A stretch of DNA of 47,504 bases, taken from assembly GCA_018333785.1 (NCBI GenBank), contig JAGXSU010000178.1:1-47504 (forward strand), written 5' to 3'. The DNA is from Methylomicrobium sp. (GTDB lineage: Bacteria; Pseudomonadota; Gammaproteobacteria; Methylococcales; Methylomonadaceae). The notes beneath the pieces are model-generated. The model saw nothing but the letters and a program-made list of their open reading frames with translations. It was not told where the DNA came from and searched no databases. The position numbers and the translations under genes were made by a program. Shown piece after piece: positions 8,942 through 17,417 of this stretch. Every line of letters begins with the position of its first letter. Position 1 is the stretch's first letter.

Positions 8942-10042
8942 ATGACAACACAACCAGATTTCCCCGACTTTCGCTTGATCAAGAATTATATCAAACGCAT
9001 TTTGCCAAATTCTCAGGCGGTAGCCCTGCTGCTCATCATACTGATCAGCCTGGGGCTCATTTTAACCTTATCTGATTTGCTGATGCCCGTATTTGCCTCA
9101 GTTATACTGGCCTATCTGCTGGATGGTCTGGTTGAAAAACTGGTAAAACACAAAATGTCACGATTGCCTGCTGTCTATCTGGTGTTTTCAGGTTTTTTAG
9201 CGTTGCTTGGCTTTTTTATTTTTATTTTGATGCCGATGCTTTCCGGGCAGGCAATAGAATTACTTCATCACATACCTGACATTATCAAACTCGCCCAATT
9301 CGAAATTTTGCGGCTTCCTGTCATGTATCCTCAATTTATTTCTCTGGAAAGAATCCAGGACTTTATGTACACCGTACAAAAAGAGATTTTGACCTACGGA
9401 CAAGGTGCTATATCGTTCTCAGCCGCTTCAGTAGTCGGATTGGTGACTGCGATGATTTATCTTTTTTTAGTCCCGATGATGGTGTTCTTTTTTTTAAAAG
9501 ATAAACGGGTTTTGTTGGCATGGTTTGTTCAGTTTTTGCCCAGAGACAGAGTGTTAACACAAAGCGTCTGGCGTGAAGTGGATATGCAAATTGGAAATTA
9601 TGTTCGGGGTAAATTTGCCGAAGTGATCATCTTGATGTCTATCAGTTATGTAACATTTTCGGCAATGGGTTTGAATTACTCGATATTATTATCCGTATTG
9701 ATGGGGCTTTCGGTCGTTATTCCCTATGTGGGCGCTACTTTGGTGACATTCCCTGTGCTTGGGATAGCCTATTTTCAATGGGGTATTATCAGTGACAACT
9801 TTATGTATATTGTTATTGCCTACAGTGTCATACAGGCTTTGGATGGTGTCGTATTAGTGCCTTTGTTGTTTTCGGAAGCGGTCAACCTTCATCCCATTGC
9901 CATTATCGTGGCCATTTTGTTTTTTGGTGGATTATGGGGGGTTTGGGGGGTATTTTTTGCGATTCCGCTGGCCACCGTTGTGAAAGCGGTGCTAACGGCT
10001 TGGCCTCGGATTAGCGATGCCAATGACATCATTCAAGTTTAA
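8942..10042 (+). CDS. AI-2E family (PerM/YdiK-like) membrane permease
   Basis: A 366-residue integral membrane protein with the layout of the AI-2E transporter family. Two N-terminal transmembrane helices follow a short cytoplasmic tail, a third lies near residue 75-100, a less hydrophobic region spans about 100-150, and five or so C-terminal helices contain MGLSVVIPYVGATLVTFP and ALDGVVLVPLLFSEAVNLHP, both typical of the family. Members export small molecules or act as sodium/proton antiporters; the substrate cannot be told. It is not clearly in an operon, being 163 bp after mfd and convergent with the next gene. Confidence 0.9.
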   Translation: MTTQPDFPDFRLIKNYIKRILPNSQAVALLLIILISLGLILTLSDLLMPVFASVILAYLLDGLVEKLVKHKMSRLPAVYLVFSGFLALLGFFIFILMPMLSGQAIELLHHIPDIIKLAQFEILRLPVMYPQFISLERIQDFMYTVQKEILTYGQGAISFSAASVVGLVTAMIYLFLVPMMVFFFLKDKRVLLAWFVQFLPRDRVLTQSVWREVDMQIGNYVRGKFAEVIILMSISYVTFSAMGLNYSILLSVLMGLSVVIPYVGATLVTFPVLGIAYFQWGIISDNFMYIVIAYSVIQALDGVVLVPLLFSEAVNLHPIAIIVAILFFGGLWGVWGVFFAIPLATVVKAVLTAWPRISDANDIIQV

Positions 10043-10102
10043 TCGAATAGCTATAAGCATTTTTGGCTTTGTTCCTCGCCAAGTTGGAAGAGGGGATTAG
10101 AT

Positions 10103-10120
10103 GATTGATTGAAAAGGCTT
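10103..10120 (+). repeat. 18-bp repeat, copy 1 (inverted partner at 14659)
   Basis: The bases GATTGATTGAAAAGGCTT occur here and, as an exact reverse complement, at 14659-14676. Both copies lie in intergenic DNA. The AI-2E permease and PhoH-like genes converge on this one. It may be part of a short dispersed repeat; its function is unknown. Confidence 0.5.
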
Positions 10121-10201
10121 CAGCAACAGGGCGTTTTATGCATCCTTTTAAATCAAAGACCTATACCCAATAGAAAAAAGAAGGGATGAGCAAATTTTGG
10201 T

Positions 10202-11617
10202 TTATAGAATTTCGGAAGCATAGTCAGCCAATCGCGACCTTTCGCCTTGTCTTAAAGTGATGTGCGCGCCGTGGGGCCATGTCTTAAAGCGATCGACAAT
10301 ATACGTCAGGCCTGATGTCGTTGCGGTTAAATAAGGCGTGTCAATCTGGCTCAAGTTACCGATACAGATAATTTTTGTTCCGGGTCCTGCCCGCGTAATC
10401 AGTGTCTTCATTTGCTTGGATGTCAGGTTTTGAGCCTCGTCAATAATCAGGTATCGATTAAGGAAAGTGCGGCCACGCATGAAATTAAGCGACCTGATTT
10501 TAATTCTATTCATGATCAGGTTATTGCTTACACCCTGTTGCCAGTCGGTTTGTCCTGACTGACTCCCAAGCAATTCCAGATTATCCATTAATGCGCCCAT
10601 CCAGGGTGCCATTTTTTCCTCTTCCGTACCCGGCAGAAAACCGATATCTTCTCCTACAGGCATGGTCTCGCGAGTCATGATGATCTCGTTGTAGACCTTG
10701 TTTTCCATCGTCAGGGTCAAGCCCGCTGCCAGTGCCAGCAAGGTTTTTCCTGTGCCCGCCGTTCCTAGCAGCGTGACAAAGTCGATTTCCGGATCAAGCA
10801 GAACATTGAGCGCAAAATTCTGCTCTCTATTTTTAGCCATGATTCCCCAAACATTATTATGAGAGGTTCGAAAATCCCTGGCTAGTTCCAGAACAGCCGT
10901 TTTGCCATCGCAGGAGCGCACAATCGCTTCAAAATTGGATTCGTTTTCAATGAAAAGGTATTGATTGGGGTACCATCCAGCGACAAGGGGGCCTTGAAGC
11001 TTATAAAAAGTTCTACCCAATTGCTGCCAGGATTCCATTTGGCTGCCGTGTTTTTCCCAGAAATCGTCATCCAGCGCTGAACAGCCGCTGTATAAGAGGT
11101 TGATGTCATCCAGGGTTTGGTCGTTATGATAATCTTCGGCATGAAGCGCCAGCGTGGCCGCTTTGATCCTCAGGTTAATGTCCTTGGAGACCAGGCAAAC
11201 TTTGATATCCGGATGCTGTTTGCTGAGCGCCAGAACAATAGCCAAAATTGAATTGTCAGCCAGATGTCCCGGCATAGAGTCAGGTAACAGTGACGACAAT
11301 TGACTGGTTTGAAAAAACAGCCGTCCTGCTGTCTTGTTGTCATTGTCCGGTGTATGCTCAATACGTGATAGAGGCAGGCCCTCTGATAAGGTCTGAAAGG
11401 TTGCACCCTGGATCAATTCATCAAGAAAGCGGCTGACTTGCCGGACGTTTCGGGCAACTTCAGAGAGACCTTTCTTGCCATGATCGAGTTCTTCCAGAAC
11501 AATCATCGGAATGAACAGGTTATGTTCCTGAAACCGAAAAATAGCCGTAGGGTCATGCATTAAAACATTGGTATCCAGTACGAACAGTTTTTTATGAAGG
11601 TCTAACGGCAGGTTCAT
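10202..11617 (-). CDS. PIN-PhoH fusion protein (PhoH2-like RNA helicase/nuclease)
   Basis: A 471-residue fusion. The N-terminal PIN nuclease domain spans about 1-155, with acidic residues at D15 (KLFVLDTNVLMHDP), E42 (LEELDHGKKG) and D121 (GHLADNSILA). The C-terminal PhoH ATPase has Walker A GTAGTGK at 285-291, Walker B IIDEAQN at 391-397 and the following TRAGPGTKI. Family members are proposed to unwind and cleave RNA. It is the last gene of a tight minus-strand unit, starting 6 bp after the bcp stop. Confidence 0.93.
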   Translation of the reverse strand: MNLPLDLHKKLFVLDTNVLMHDPTAIFRFQEHNLFIPMIVLEELDHGKKGLSEVARNVRQVSRFLDELIQGATFQTLSEGLPLSRIEHTPDNDNKTAGRLFFQTSQLSSLLPDSMPGHLADNSILAIVLALSKQHPDIKVCLVSKDINLRIKAATLALHAEDYHNDQTLDDINLLYSGCSALDDDFWEKHGSQMESWQQLGRTFYKLQGPLVAGWYPNQYLFIENESNFEAIVRSCDGKTAVLELARDFRTSHNNVWGIMAKNREQNFALNVLLDPEIDFVTLLGTAGTGKTLLALAAGLTLTMENKVYNEIIMTRETMPVGEDIGFLPGTEEEKMAPWMGALMDNLELLGSQSGQTDWQQGVSNNLIMNRIKIRSLNFMRGRTFLNRYLIIDEAQNLTSKQMKTLITRAGPGTKIICIGNLSQIDTPYLTATTSGLTYIVDRFKTWPHGAHITLRQGERSRLADYASEIL

Positions 11618-11623
11618 GTCTGT

Positions 11624-12097
11624 TTATGCCTTAAGTTGAGTAACGGCGTCCAAGACTTCTTCAACATGGCCTTTTACTTTGACCTTACGCCATTCCCTGA
11701 CCAGTCGGCCTTCCTTATCCAAAAGGAACGTGCTGCGTTCTATGCCTCTTACCTGTTTGCCATACATGGATTTCATCTTTATGACATCGAAGAGGTTACA
11801 CAGCGTTTCATCAGGATCCGAGATCAGTTCAAATGGAAACGCTTGTTTGCACTTAAAACCTTCATGCATTTTAACGCTGTCGCGAGACACGCCTAAAATA
11901 ACCGTGTTCAGCTTTTCAAAATCGCTGATGCGATCACGAAATGCCTGGCCTTCCATCGTGCAGCCTGGTGTGTTGTCTTTAGGGTAAAAATAAAGAACAA
12001 CATTTTTTCCCAACAGGTCCGCTGATTTAATTGTCGTATTTCCGGTTGCCGCGCCTTCAAAGGAAGGAACGATTTCACCGGGTATTGCAATTGTCAT
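11624..12097 (-). CDS. bcp: Thioredoxin-dependent peroxiredoxin, Bcp/PrxQ type
   Basis: This 157-residue enzyme reduces hydrogen peroxide and organic peroxides. The peroxidatic cysteine is C46 in YPKDNTPGCTMEGQAFRD. The second cysteine usually five residues later (position 51 here) is absent, being Ala/Phe context, so resolution must use another cysteine (C83 and C99 exist in FKCKQAF and TLCNLF) or an external thiol. The catalytic Arg is in the IERSTFLLD segment. It lies 9 bp after gcvR, the same neighbour as in E. coli, and 6 bp before the PhoH-like gene. Confidence 0.93.
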   Translation of the reverse strand: MTIAIPGEIVPSFEGAATGNTTIKSADLLGKNVVLYFYPKDNTPGCTMEGQAFRDRISDFEKLNTVILGVSRDSVKMHEGFKCKQAFPFELISDPDETLCNLFDVIKMKSMYGKQVRGIERSTFLLDKEGRLVREWRKVKVKGHVEEVLDAVTQLKA

Positions 12098-12106
12098 ATC
12101 AAACTC

Positions 12107-12631
12107 CTAACGTTTAATGGGCTCAAGAATAGCGTCAAGGTTTAGGTTATCGCAAAAATCTAAAAATTCTTCCCGCAATTGCAGTAATCGTTGATCGGAG
12201 GGGATGGTGACAATTAATTTGGTCGACAAAACAGGCATTTGTGTATACGAATCAAGATACCGGCTGCTTTTAATTTCGATAATATTGATGTTATGCGTTG
12301 ACAAGAAAGCAATTAGATTGAGCATGATGTCGCTTTGATCAATTGTCATGGCTTCAATCATATAGGGTAAGCCAGCTGGGTTGTCACCTTTCTTGTCTTG
12401 CCGTGATTTATAGATTTGGATTTTTAATTGTTTCTCTAGATTCTCGAAAACATTTTCGAGCTTTGCGATATGATTCCAGTTACCTTCTACCAGCAGATAG
12501 CCGGCGGTCATTCCTGACAGATCAGTGGCTCTGATCTCAAGGACGGAACACTTGCACTGGTTGATGGCCATAAGCAGTTGTTCAATGAATGCGGTACGGC
12601 TTTTTCCTAAGACGGTGAGGGCTAATTGCAT
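12107..12631 (-). CDS. gcvR: Glycine cleavage system transcriptional repressor GcvR-like (two ACT domains)
   Basis: The 174-residue protein has two ACT-like domains. The first begins MQLALTVLGKSRTAFIEQLL and the second near residue 85 (MIEAMTIDQSDIMLNLIAFL). No DNA-binding domain is visible, as in GcvR, which acts by binding the activator GcvA in response to glycine. The ATG at 12631 is preferred because GAGA lies 5-9 bases upstream; an in-frame ATG at 12658 has no such site. It is the first gene of the gcvR-bcp-phoH-like unit. The symbol rests on the ACT pair and on the gcvR-bcp neighbourhood. Confidence 0.82.
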   Translation of the reverse strand: MQLALTVLGKSRTAFIEQLLMAINQCKCSVLEIRATDLSGMTAGYLLVEGNWNHIAKLENVFENLEKQLKIQIYKSRQDKKGDNPAGLPYMIEAMTIDQSDIMLNLIAFLSTHNINIIEIKSSRYLDSYTQMPVLSTKLIVTIPSDQRLLQLREEFLDFCDNLNLDAILEPIKR

Positions 12632-12717
12632 AGTCTCTTTTCCATGGTTTTTGGGCAAAGTGTACCACTAAATAGAACCGATTCAGAAAATTAGTGGCGT
12701 TTTATCAGCAATCTCCC

Positions 12718-12760
12718 GGTTTGAACTTTTATGTGCTTTGGGAGTTGGCGTAAGCCTTGC
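12718..12760 (+). repeat. Interspersed repeat, copy 1 (partner at 16521)
   Basis: A block of about 43 bp beginning GGTTTGAACTTTTATGT and ending CGTAAGCCTTGC is matched in the same orientation by 16521-16565 (AGTTTGAACTTTTAATGT ... CGTAAGCTTTGC). Both copies lie between genes, this one in the gap between the divergent gcvR and SPOR genes. The sequences after the shared block diverge, though both are GC-rich. Confidence 0.5.
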
Positions 12761-12889
12761 CCGCTCCGCCGTAGCCCCCCTTCGTGGAGGATTGGCCTGC
12801 AAAATCTTAAGCCCTTTAATTTCAACATTAGTCTGAGAAATTACTATAATTCCCCTATTGTTTTTAAAGAAAAGTTTAAGAGAAAACTT

Positions 12890-14638
12890 ATGGCCGATTC
12901 AAAAGAAGTCAAACCGAATGCTTCTTCTACCCCAAAAAGAACGGCAGGCAAGCCCCCCAGTTTTGCTGAAGATCTGGATTCAATGCTGGATGACGCGGCT
13001 TCATCATTCGACGAAGTGGGCGAACTCATGGATGATGAAGACGCTATAGACAAGTTATTGATGGAAAATTCGCTGGCGACCAATGAGGCCAATGATGAGT
13101 TGGACATTGACGAAGATTTAGATGCATTATTCGATGACGATGATCTGGCGCTTGAAGAGAGTGAGGTCAATCGCTTGGAAAATGCGGTAACTGAATCGGA
13201 TGATGATGAATTAGATGCCCTGATTTCCGATGCGTTTGATGATTCTTTTGAAGAGACTCCTATGATGGCTGAAATTGATGAATTTGATGATGCGCCATCC
13301 GATAATTTGCTTGAACTTCCTGAGGCAAAAGTGGCTGAAGAAACTGCTGAAATCGATGAGTCTTCATTGAATGCTCTGGACGAAGATTTTACTTTAGCCA
13401 GCTTTGATATCGGTGATGATGACGCAGAAGAACAGGAGCCTGATGTTTTTGAGGATGAAACACAAGGTGTAATGGCAAGTGCTGAGTCCGAGTTAGATGA
13501 TTTTGATATTGAAATTGATGAATTCGCCGATGATGAATTTGCCAGTCCGGAAGAAGCGGTTCCTGCGGCCTTTGCAGATGACTCCGTCGTTGATTTTCAG
13601 GAAACTGCTGGCAGTAAAGATGATGACTCTGTATTCAATGCTGCGGTAAGTGCTCAGATCAGTCAGTTATTCAGTGAGATTGAGGCTCTCAAGCATAAGC
13701 AGGCGGCCCTACCCGAACCCGCCGTTATCGATAATTCGGAAGATATAGAGCAACTCAAAAAGGCTCAGAAACTTTTAAAATCACAAATAGATGAAAAAAT
13801 TATAAAACTGCCGACGATCAGTTATTCAGCCTTGGGTGTCGGTGTGCTGGGCTTGATTTTGGGATCGGTATCAACCTTTATGGTGGTCAGTTCACAATCC
13901 GATTTAACCACGGTTTCTGAATCGATATCGACGCTGGAAGATGACATGGGTGCACTCGTTGTCAAAACCGGCCAAAAAGAAATGGATGAGTTAAAGGCAA
14001 CCGTTGAACAATTATCACAACAGGTTGCGAGTTTGACTTCGGCTATACCACCACTGTCCGATGTATCGGTTGCTCAGTTGGGCAACGATGCCCAAAAACC
14101 GGCAGAACCTGCCCCGGTTATAGCGGCTGGAAAAGAGTCTGATCCGGCAGGTAAAGTGCCAGTTAATTCAAATGAAAAAAGCAGTGTTCCCGAAACAGCG
14201 GCGCCTGATTCAACTGTACAGACCCAAGAAAAAGAAGCGTTAACAACCAATGAGGCAGGGCCATTACCGACTGAAAAACCACCCGAGGCAAGCAAACCGC
14301 AAGCAAAACCAGCGGATCAACAAAGCCCTAAAAAAACGGTTCGGCCGGCAGTAAAGAAACCCGCCCCGAAACCGGTCGTCAAGAAAGCTAATGCTGCCGG
14401 TTCACGAGGATGGGCGGTTAATTTAGTCGCATTTCGTCAGGATTGGTACGCGGAAAGAAAGGCGGCTGAATTCACGCGTCAAGGGATACCTGTTCGAGTT
14501 GTGCCTGTAGAGAAGCAAGGTGAAATGTGGTTTAGACTTGCTGTGCCCGGCTTTGCGGAAAAAAGTGAAGCGCAGGCTTATGCAGCTCGATTGAAAAAAG
14601 CTTTAAATTTGGATTCTGTGTGGGTGGGCAGGGAATGA
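12890..14638 (+). CDS. SPOR-domain envelope protein with long acidic N-terminus
   Basis: The 582-residue protein begins at ATG 12890 (MADSKEVKPNASSTPKRTAG). Upstream in-frame codons are a chance extension through the repeat at 12718. Residues 20-260 are extremely rich in Asp/Glu with runs such as LDDDDLALEE-type segments. A coiled coil lies near 265-300, a single transmembrane helix near 308-332 (ALGVGVLGLILGSVSTFMVV), then a second coiled segment and a Pro/Ala/Lys-rich linker at about 410-500. The C-terminal SPOR domain spans about 505-582 (GWAVNLVAFRQDWYAERKAA). SPOR domains bind denuded peptidoglycan at division sites, so this is likely a bitopic inner-membrane protein reaching the septal wall. 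The acidic cytoplasmic tail is unusual. Confidence 0.85.
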   Translation: MADSKEVKPNASSTPKRTAGKPPSFAEDLDSMLDDAASSFDEVGELMDDEDAIDKLLMENSLATNEANDELDIDEDLDALFDDDDLALEESEVNRLENAVTESDDDELDALISDAFDDSFEETPMMAEIDEFDDAPSDNLLELPEAKVAEETAEIDESSLNALDEDFTLASFDIGDDDAEEQEPDVFEDETQGVMASAESELDDFDIEIDEFADDEFASPEEAVPAAFADDSVVDFQETAGSKDDDSVFNAAVSAQISQLFSEIEALKHKQAALPEPAVIDNSEDIEQLKKAQKLLKSQIDEKIIKLPTISYSALGVGVLGLILGSVSTFMVVSSQSDLTTVSESISTLEDDMGALVVKTGQKEMDELKATVEQLSQQVASLTSAIPPLSDVSVAQLGNDAQKPAEPAPVIAAGKESDPAGKVPVNSNEKSSVPETAAPDSTVQTQEKEALTTNEAGPLPTEKPPEASKPQAKPADQQSPKKTVRPAVKKPAPKPVVKKANAAGSRGWAVNLVAFRQDWYAERKAAEFTRQGIPVRVVPVEKQGEMWFRLAVPGFAEKSEAQAYAARLKKALNLDSVWVGRE

Positions 14639-14658
14639 GGAAGTAGGTTCGCAAAAGT

Positions 14659-14676
14659 AAGCCTTTTCAATCAATC
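14659..14676 (-). repeat. 18-bp repeat, copy 2
   Basis: Exact reverse complement of 10103-10120. It lies just after the SPOR gene, 13 bp before another short repeat. Confidence 0.5.
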
Positions 14677-14688
14677 AACTACACCCTC

Positions 14689-14713
14689 TATTTCAAGGTG
14701 GGCGAGCAGTTAC
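14689..14713 (+). repeat. Short dispersed motif TTTCAAGGTGGGCGAGCAGTTA
   Basis: The core TTCAAG-GGGCGAG-AGTTAC recurs at 23261-23282 (ATTCAAGCGGGCGAGTAGTT) in another intergenic gap, with a weaker relative near 25172. It is probably a degenerate member of a genome-wide interspersed repeat. No regulatory role is visible. Confidence 0.4.
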
Positions 14714-14877
14714 CCTTCACTTTTATCTTAACTACCTGCAGCGACCAATAAAATAGCCAGAGGGTCAAATATAAATTAGGGTTTATCTTAAGTTTAAATT
14801 AAGATGCCCTCACTATTTTGGATAGTATATTTTTTTAACTGGGAAAGTTGCCCTGAAATCAATCCTTAACTGTTTCA

Positions 14878-15660
14878 GTGAAATTAACAATAATAACAAT
14901 CACTTTTCTATTAAGCTCATTTGATCTTTATGCCTCGCATATTGACATGCAAAAGAGCTTCGAGCCGGATTTAATGGACGATCCGGTCTATTCAGTATTG
15001 TCCAAAGAAAATAACGTATCAATCGGTGCATTTGATCAGGTTATTATTAATGCGCAGACGGCGTCAGTTGGTTCGGACTCTAAACATCCTTCAGATAAAC
15101 CGGATAAAAAGAAAACGCTCCCAGCAAATCAAACGAATCAACCTGATTCACAAATAAGTCAAAGCTTTGCCTCTCTCTGGGGAAAAGCATTTACCAGCAA
15201 AAAGACTTCTGCGACCTCACCCAATTATTTCAGTGAATTGACGCATTTATTTCAAGCTAACGAATGGTCTGTAACCGGTTTATATGAATTTGACTTGGGG
15301 CAGTTGGGCGATATTACCGAAGTGACGATTAATAAAATGAATACATTAAAATCAGCACTGAATGATCTGGATGCTTTATTGACCTATAAGTTGTATCAAG
15401 CCATGGGTTACCTTGGCAGTGATTATTCGTTTGGCCATGAGAGCACTCGATTTGACGAGGCGTTAAAGCGAGATGAGTTTTTTAGAGAAAATCTTCAATC
15501 AGCCGGACTTTCTCATACAACAGAGGTCCCAGGCTTTTTTGCATTTTTATACGACTTGCCAAAACTGCTCACACTAACGAATATTCTTGGTGTTCTAGGC
15601 GTCATGCTCTTTTTAAGTTTGGCGTGGCGTATTTTTCGTTTCATCATTATCCGACTTTGA
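14878..15660 (+). CDS. Hypothetical secreted or membrane-anchored protein, 260 aa
   Basis: Not recognised. The GTG start at 14878 gives a clear signal peptide (MKLTIITITFLLSSFDLYAS, cleavage after about residue 20), which supports this start although the ribosome site is weak. Residues 65-110 are polar, low-complexity and Lys/Gln/Ser-rich. The middle is helical. Residues about 232-258 form a hydrophobic anchor (LTNILGVLGVMLFLSLAWRI) ending in Arg/Phe. The predicted topology is a periplasmic domain anchored by its C-terminus. It is flanked by a SPOR gene in the same direction and by gloB, which converges on it. Confidence 0.6.
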   Translation: MKLTIITITFLLSSFDLYASHIDMQKSFEPDLMDDPVYSVLSKENNVSIGAFDQVIINAQTASVGSDSKHPSDKPDKKKTLPANQTNQPDSQISQSFASLWGKAFTSKKTSATSPNYFSELTHLFQANEWSVTGLYEFDLGQLGDITEVTINKMNTLKSALNDLDALLTYKLYQAMGYLGSDYSFGHESTRFDEALKRDEFFRENLQSAGLSHTTEVPGFFAFLYDLPKLLTLTNILGVLGVMLFLSLAWRIFRFIIIRL

Positions 15661-15708
15661 CGCTTGTCCCCCTCTGTTTAAGGGTGATGAAGCGTTTCCC
15701 GGCTAAAT

Positions 15709-16473
15709 TTAGAACTTATCTTTCATCGCTCTCAGTCGGGTAAAAACGCTTAACGAAGATTGACTCCCCTTATCAACAGAAGTTTGCAACGAAGGTTTAT
15801 CCGTTCTAAAAAAAGGATTGGTTTTTTTTTCTAACCCAATTGTTGAGGGTATTGTTGGCATGTTTACTTTGCGCATTGCTTCTACGTTGAGCACTCTTTG
15901 AATTAAGTCAGGATTGCCGGGTTCTACAGTCAAAGCAAAACGGCCATTATTAAGCGTATATTCGTGCGCACAATACACTTTAGTTTTATCCGGCAAGTCT
16001 CTCAATGACTTTAGCGAGTTCCACATTTGTTCGGCCGTTCCCTCGAAAAGTCTGCCGCAACCCATGGCAAACAAAGTATCACCGCAAAACAAAAGGCCGT
16101 CCTCTATCGCATGATAAACAATATGGCCGGAGGTATGTCCGGGCGTCTCAATAACCTGCAGTCTGGCTTCTCCCAACTTTATCGAGTCACCTTCGACCAC
16201 CGTTTCATCGATTCCCGGGATGCGCTGCCTGTCCTTATAGGCGCCGATAACCCGGCAACCGGTTTGGGCTTTCAGTTCAAGATTTCCGCCTATATGGTCC
16301 TGATGATGATGGGTATTAAAAATACAGTTAAGTGTCCAGCCTTGCGCATCCAGTCGTTCCAGAACCGGAGAGGCGATTGCAGGGTCTACCACCGCAGTTT
16401 CTTGGGATGCAGGATCATGCAAAAGATAAATATAGTTATCGTTTAAAACGGGTATTTGTATGATATCCAACAT
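15709..16473 (-). CDS. gloB: Hydroxyacylglutathione hydrolase (glyoxalase II)
   Basis: It hydrolyses S-D-lactoylglutathione to lactate and glutathione in methylglyoxal detoxification. The 254-residue metallo-beta-lactamase-fold enzyme carries the metal motif THHHQDH at residues 54-60, a His in TPGHTSGHIVYH, Asp in LFCGDTLFAMGCGRLFEGT and His in YCAHEYTLNN. The C-terminal substrate-binding region has KTNPFFR. Length is normal. It is transcribed away from a repeat-containing gap shared with mtgA. Confidence 0.96.
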   Translation of the reverse strand: MLDIIQIPVLNDNYIYLLHDPASQETAVVDPAIASPVLERLDAQGWTLNCIFNTHHHQDHIGGNLELKAQTGCRVIGAYKDRQRIPGIDETVVEGDSIKLGEARLQVIETPGHTSGHIVYHAIEDGLLFCGDTLFAMGCGRLFEGTAEQMWNSLKSLRDLPDKTKVYCAHEYTLNNGRFALTVEPGNPDLIQRVLNVEAMRKVNMPTIPSTIGLEKKTNPFFRTDKPSLQTSVDKGSQSSLSVFTRLRAMKDKF

Positions 16474-16520
16474 AAATTAAACCTTGAATGAGTAAGGACA
16501 CTCTTAATGTAGCAATTTTC

Positions 16521-16565
16521 AGTTTGAACTTTTAATGTAGCCTTTAGAGATGACGTAAGCTTTGC
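16521..16565 (+). repeat. Interspersed repeat, copy 2
   Basis: Imperfect direct copy of 12718-12760, sharing GTTTGAACTTTTA and CGTAAGC with similar spacing. It lies in the 145-bp gap between gloB and mtgA. Confidence 0.5.
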
Positions 16566-16618
16566 GAGGTGCGTCGCAGACCCATCTACAGAGGCTTTTG
16601 ACGGCAGCATTCCTGCTA

Positions 16619-17305
16619 TCAATGCCTAAGATTATGCATTTGTTTGAGAATCCAGGCTTGGCGTTTGATCAAATAAGGGCTGGGATTGACCGGGCTATAG
16701 CGCCTTGGATTGGGCAAAATAGCGGCAAGTAATGCTGCATGTTTCGCAGTCAGCTGATCGGCAGGCACTCCAAAATAATAACGGCTGGCTGCGCCGATGC
16801 CAAAAACATGATCACCAAATTCGGCGATATTGAGATACACCTCAAGAATGCGCTGCTTGTCCCATACAAGCTCAATCAGGGCAGTAAACCAAAACTCCAG
16901 GGCTTTCCTTCCGATATTACGAGCGGGCGTTAAAAACAGATTTTTCGCCACTTGTTGGCTGATTGTACTGGCGCCTCGGAGTTTTCCGCCTTTCTGATAG
17001 TGTGTCAGTGCTTGAGAAATCGCTTCGGTATCAAATCCACGATGCGAATAAAAGCGCTGATCTTCGGAAGCAATAACCGCTTGTCGGGCATGGTTTGAAA
17101 TAGCTGTACGGTTTATCCATTGATATTTGATAGGACGAAAGGTCTTGCCTTTTTCAAATTCTTCTAAATGACGAACGAGCATAAAGGCCGTTGTCGGTGG
17201 TGGCAAATACTTCAGTGTTCCGATTGCGGCCAATGATAAAACAAGAAATAGGAGGCTGGCAGCAATAACAAATCGCCTGATAGCTAGTAGTAGAATTTTT
17301 GACAA
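16619..17305 (-). CDS. mtgA: Monofunctional biosynthetic peptidoglycan transglycosylase
   Basis: It polymerises lipid II into glycan strands at the inner membrane. The 228-residue GT51 protein has an N-terminal membrane helix (about 9-31), the catalytic ASEDQRFYSHRGFD (catalytic Glu in SED), the GASTISQQVAKNLFL motif, a second Glu in RILEVYLNIAEFG and the AALLAAILPNPRRYSP motif. All GT51 signatures and the normal length are present. It is monofunctional: no transpeptidase domain follows. Confidence 0.96.
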   Translation of the reverse strand: MSKILLLAIRRFVIAASLLFLVLSLAAIGTLKYLPPPTTAFMLVRHLEEFEKGKTFRPIKYQWINRTAISNHARQAVIASEDQRFYSHRGFDTEAISQALTHYQKGGKLRGASTISQQVAKNLFLTPARNIGRKALEFWFTALIELVWDKQRILEVYLNIAEFGDHVFGIGAASRYYFGVPADQLTAKHAALLAAILPNPRRYSPVNPSPYLIKRQAWILKQMHNLRH

Positions 17306-17417
17306 GATTGATGACTGACCTGAAGTTGAAAAGAAGCCACCTCATATTAATGAAGCGCATGGAATTCTTAAGACAAAACAGAATAAATTCGGCTGCCGTA
17401 TGAAAAATTCAGCGAGA

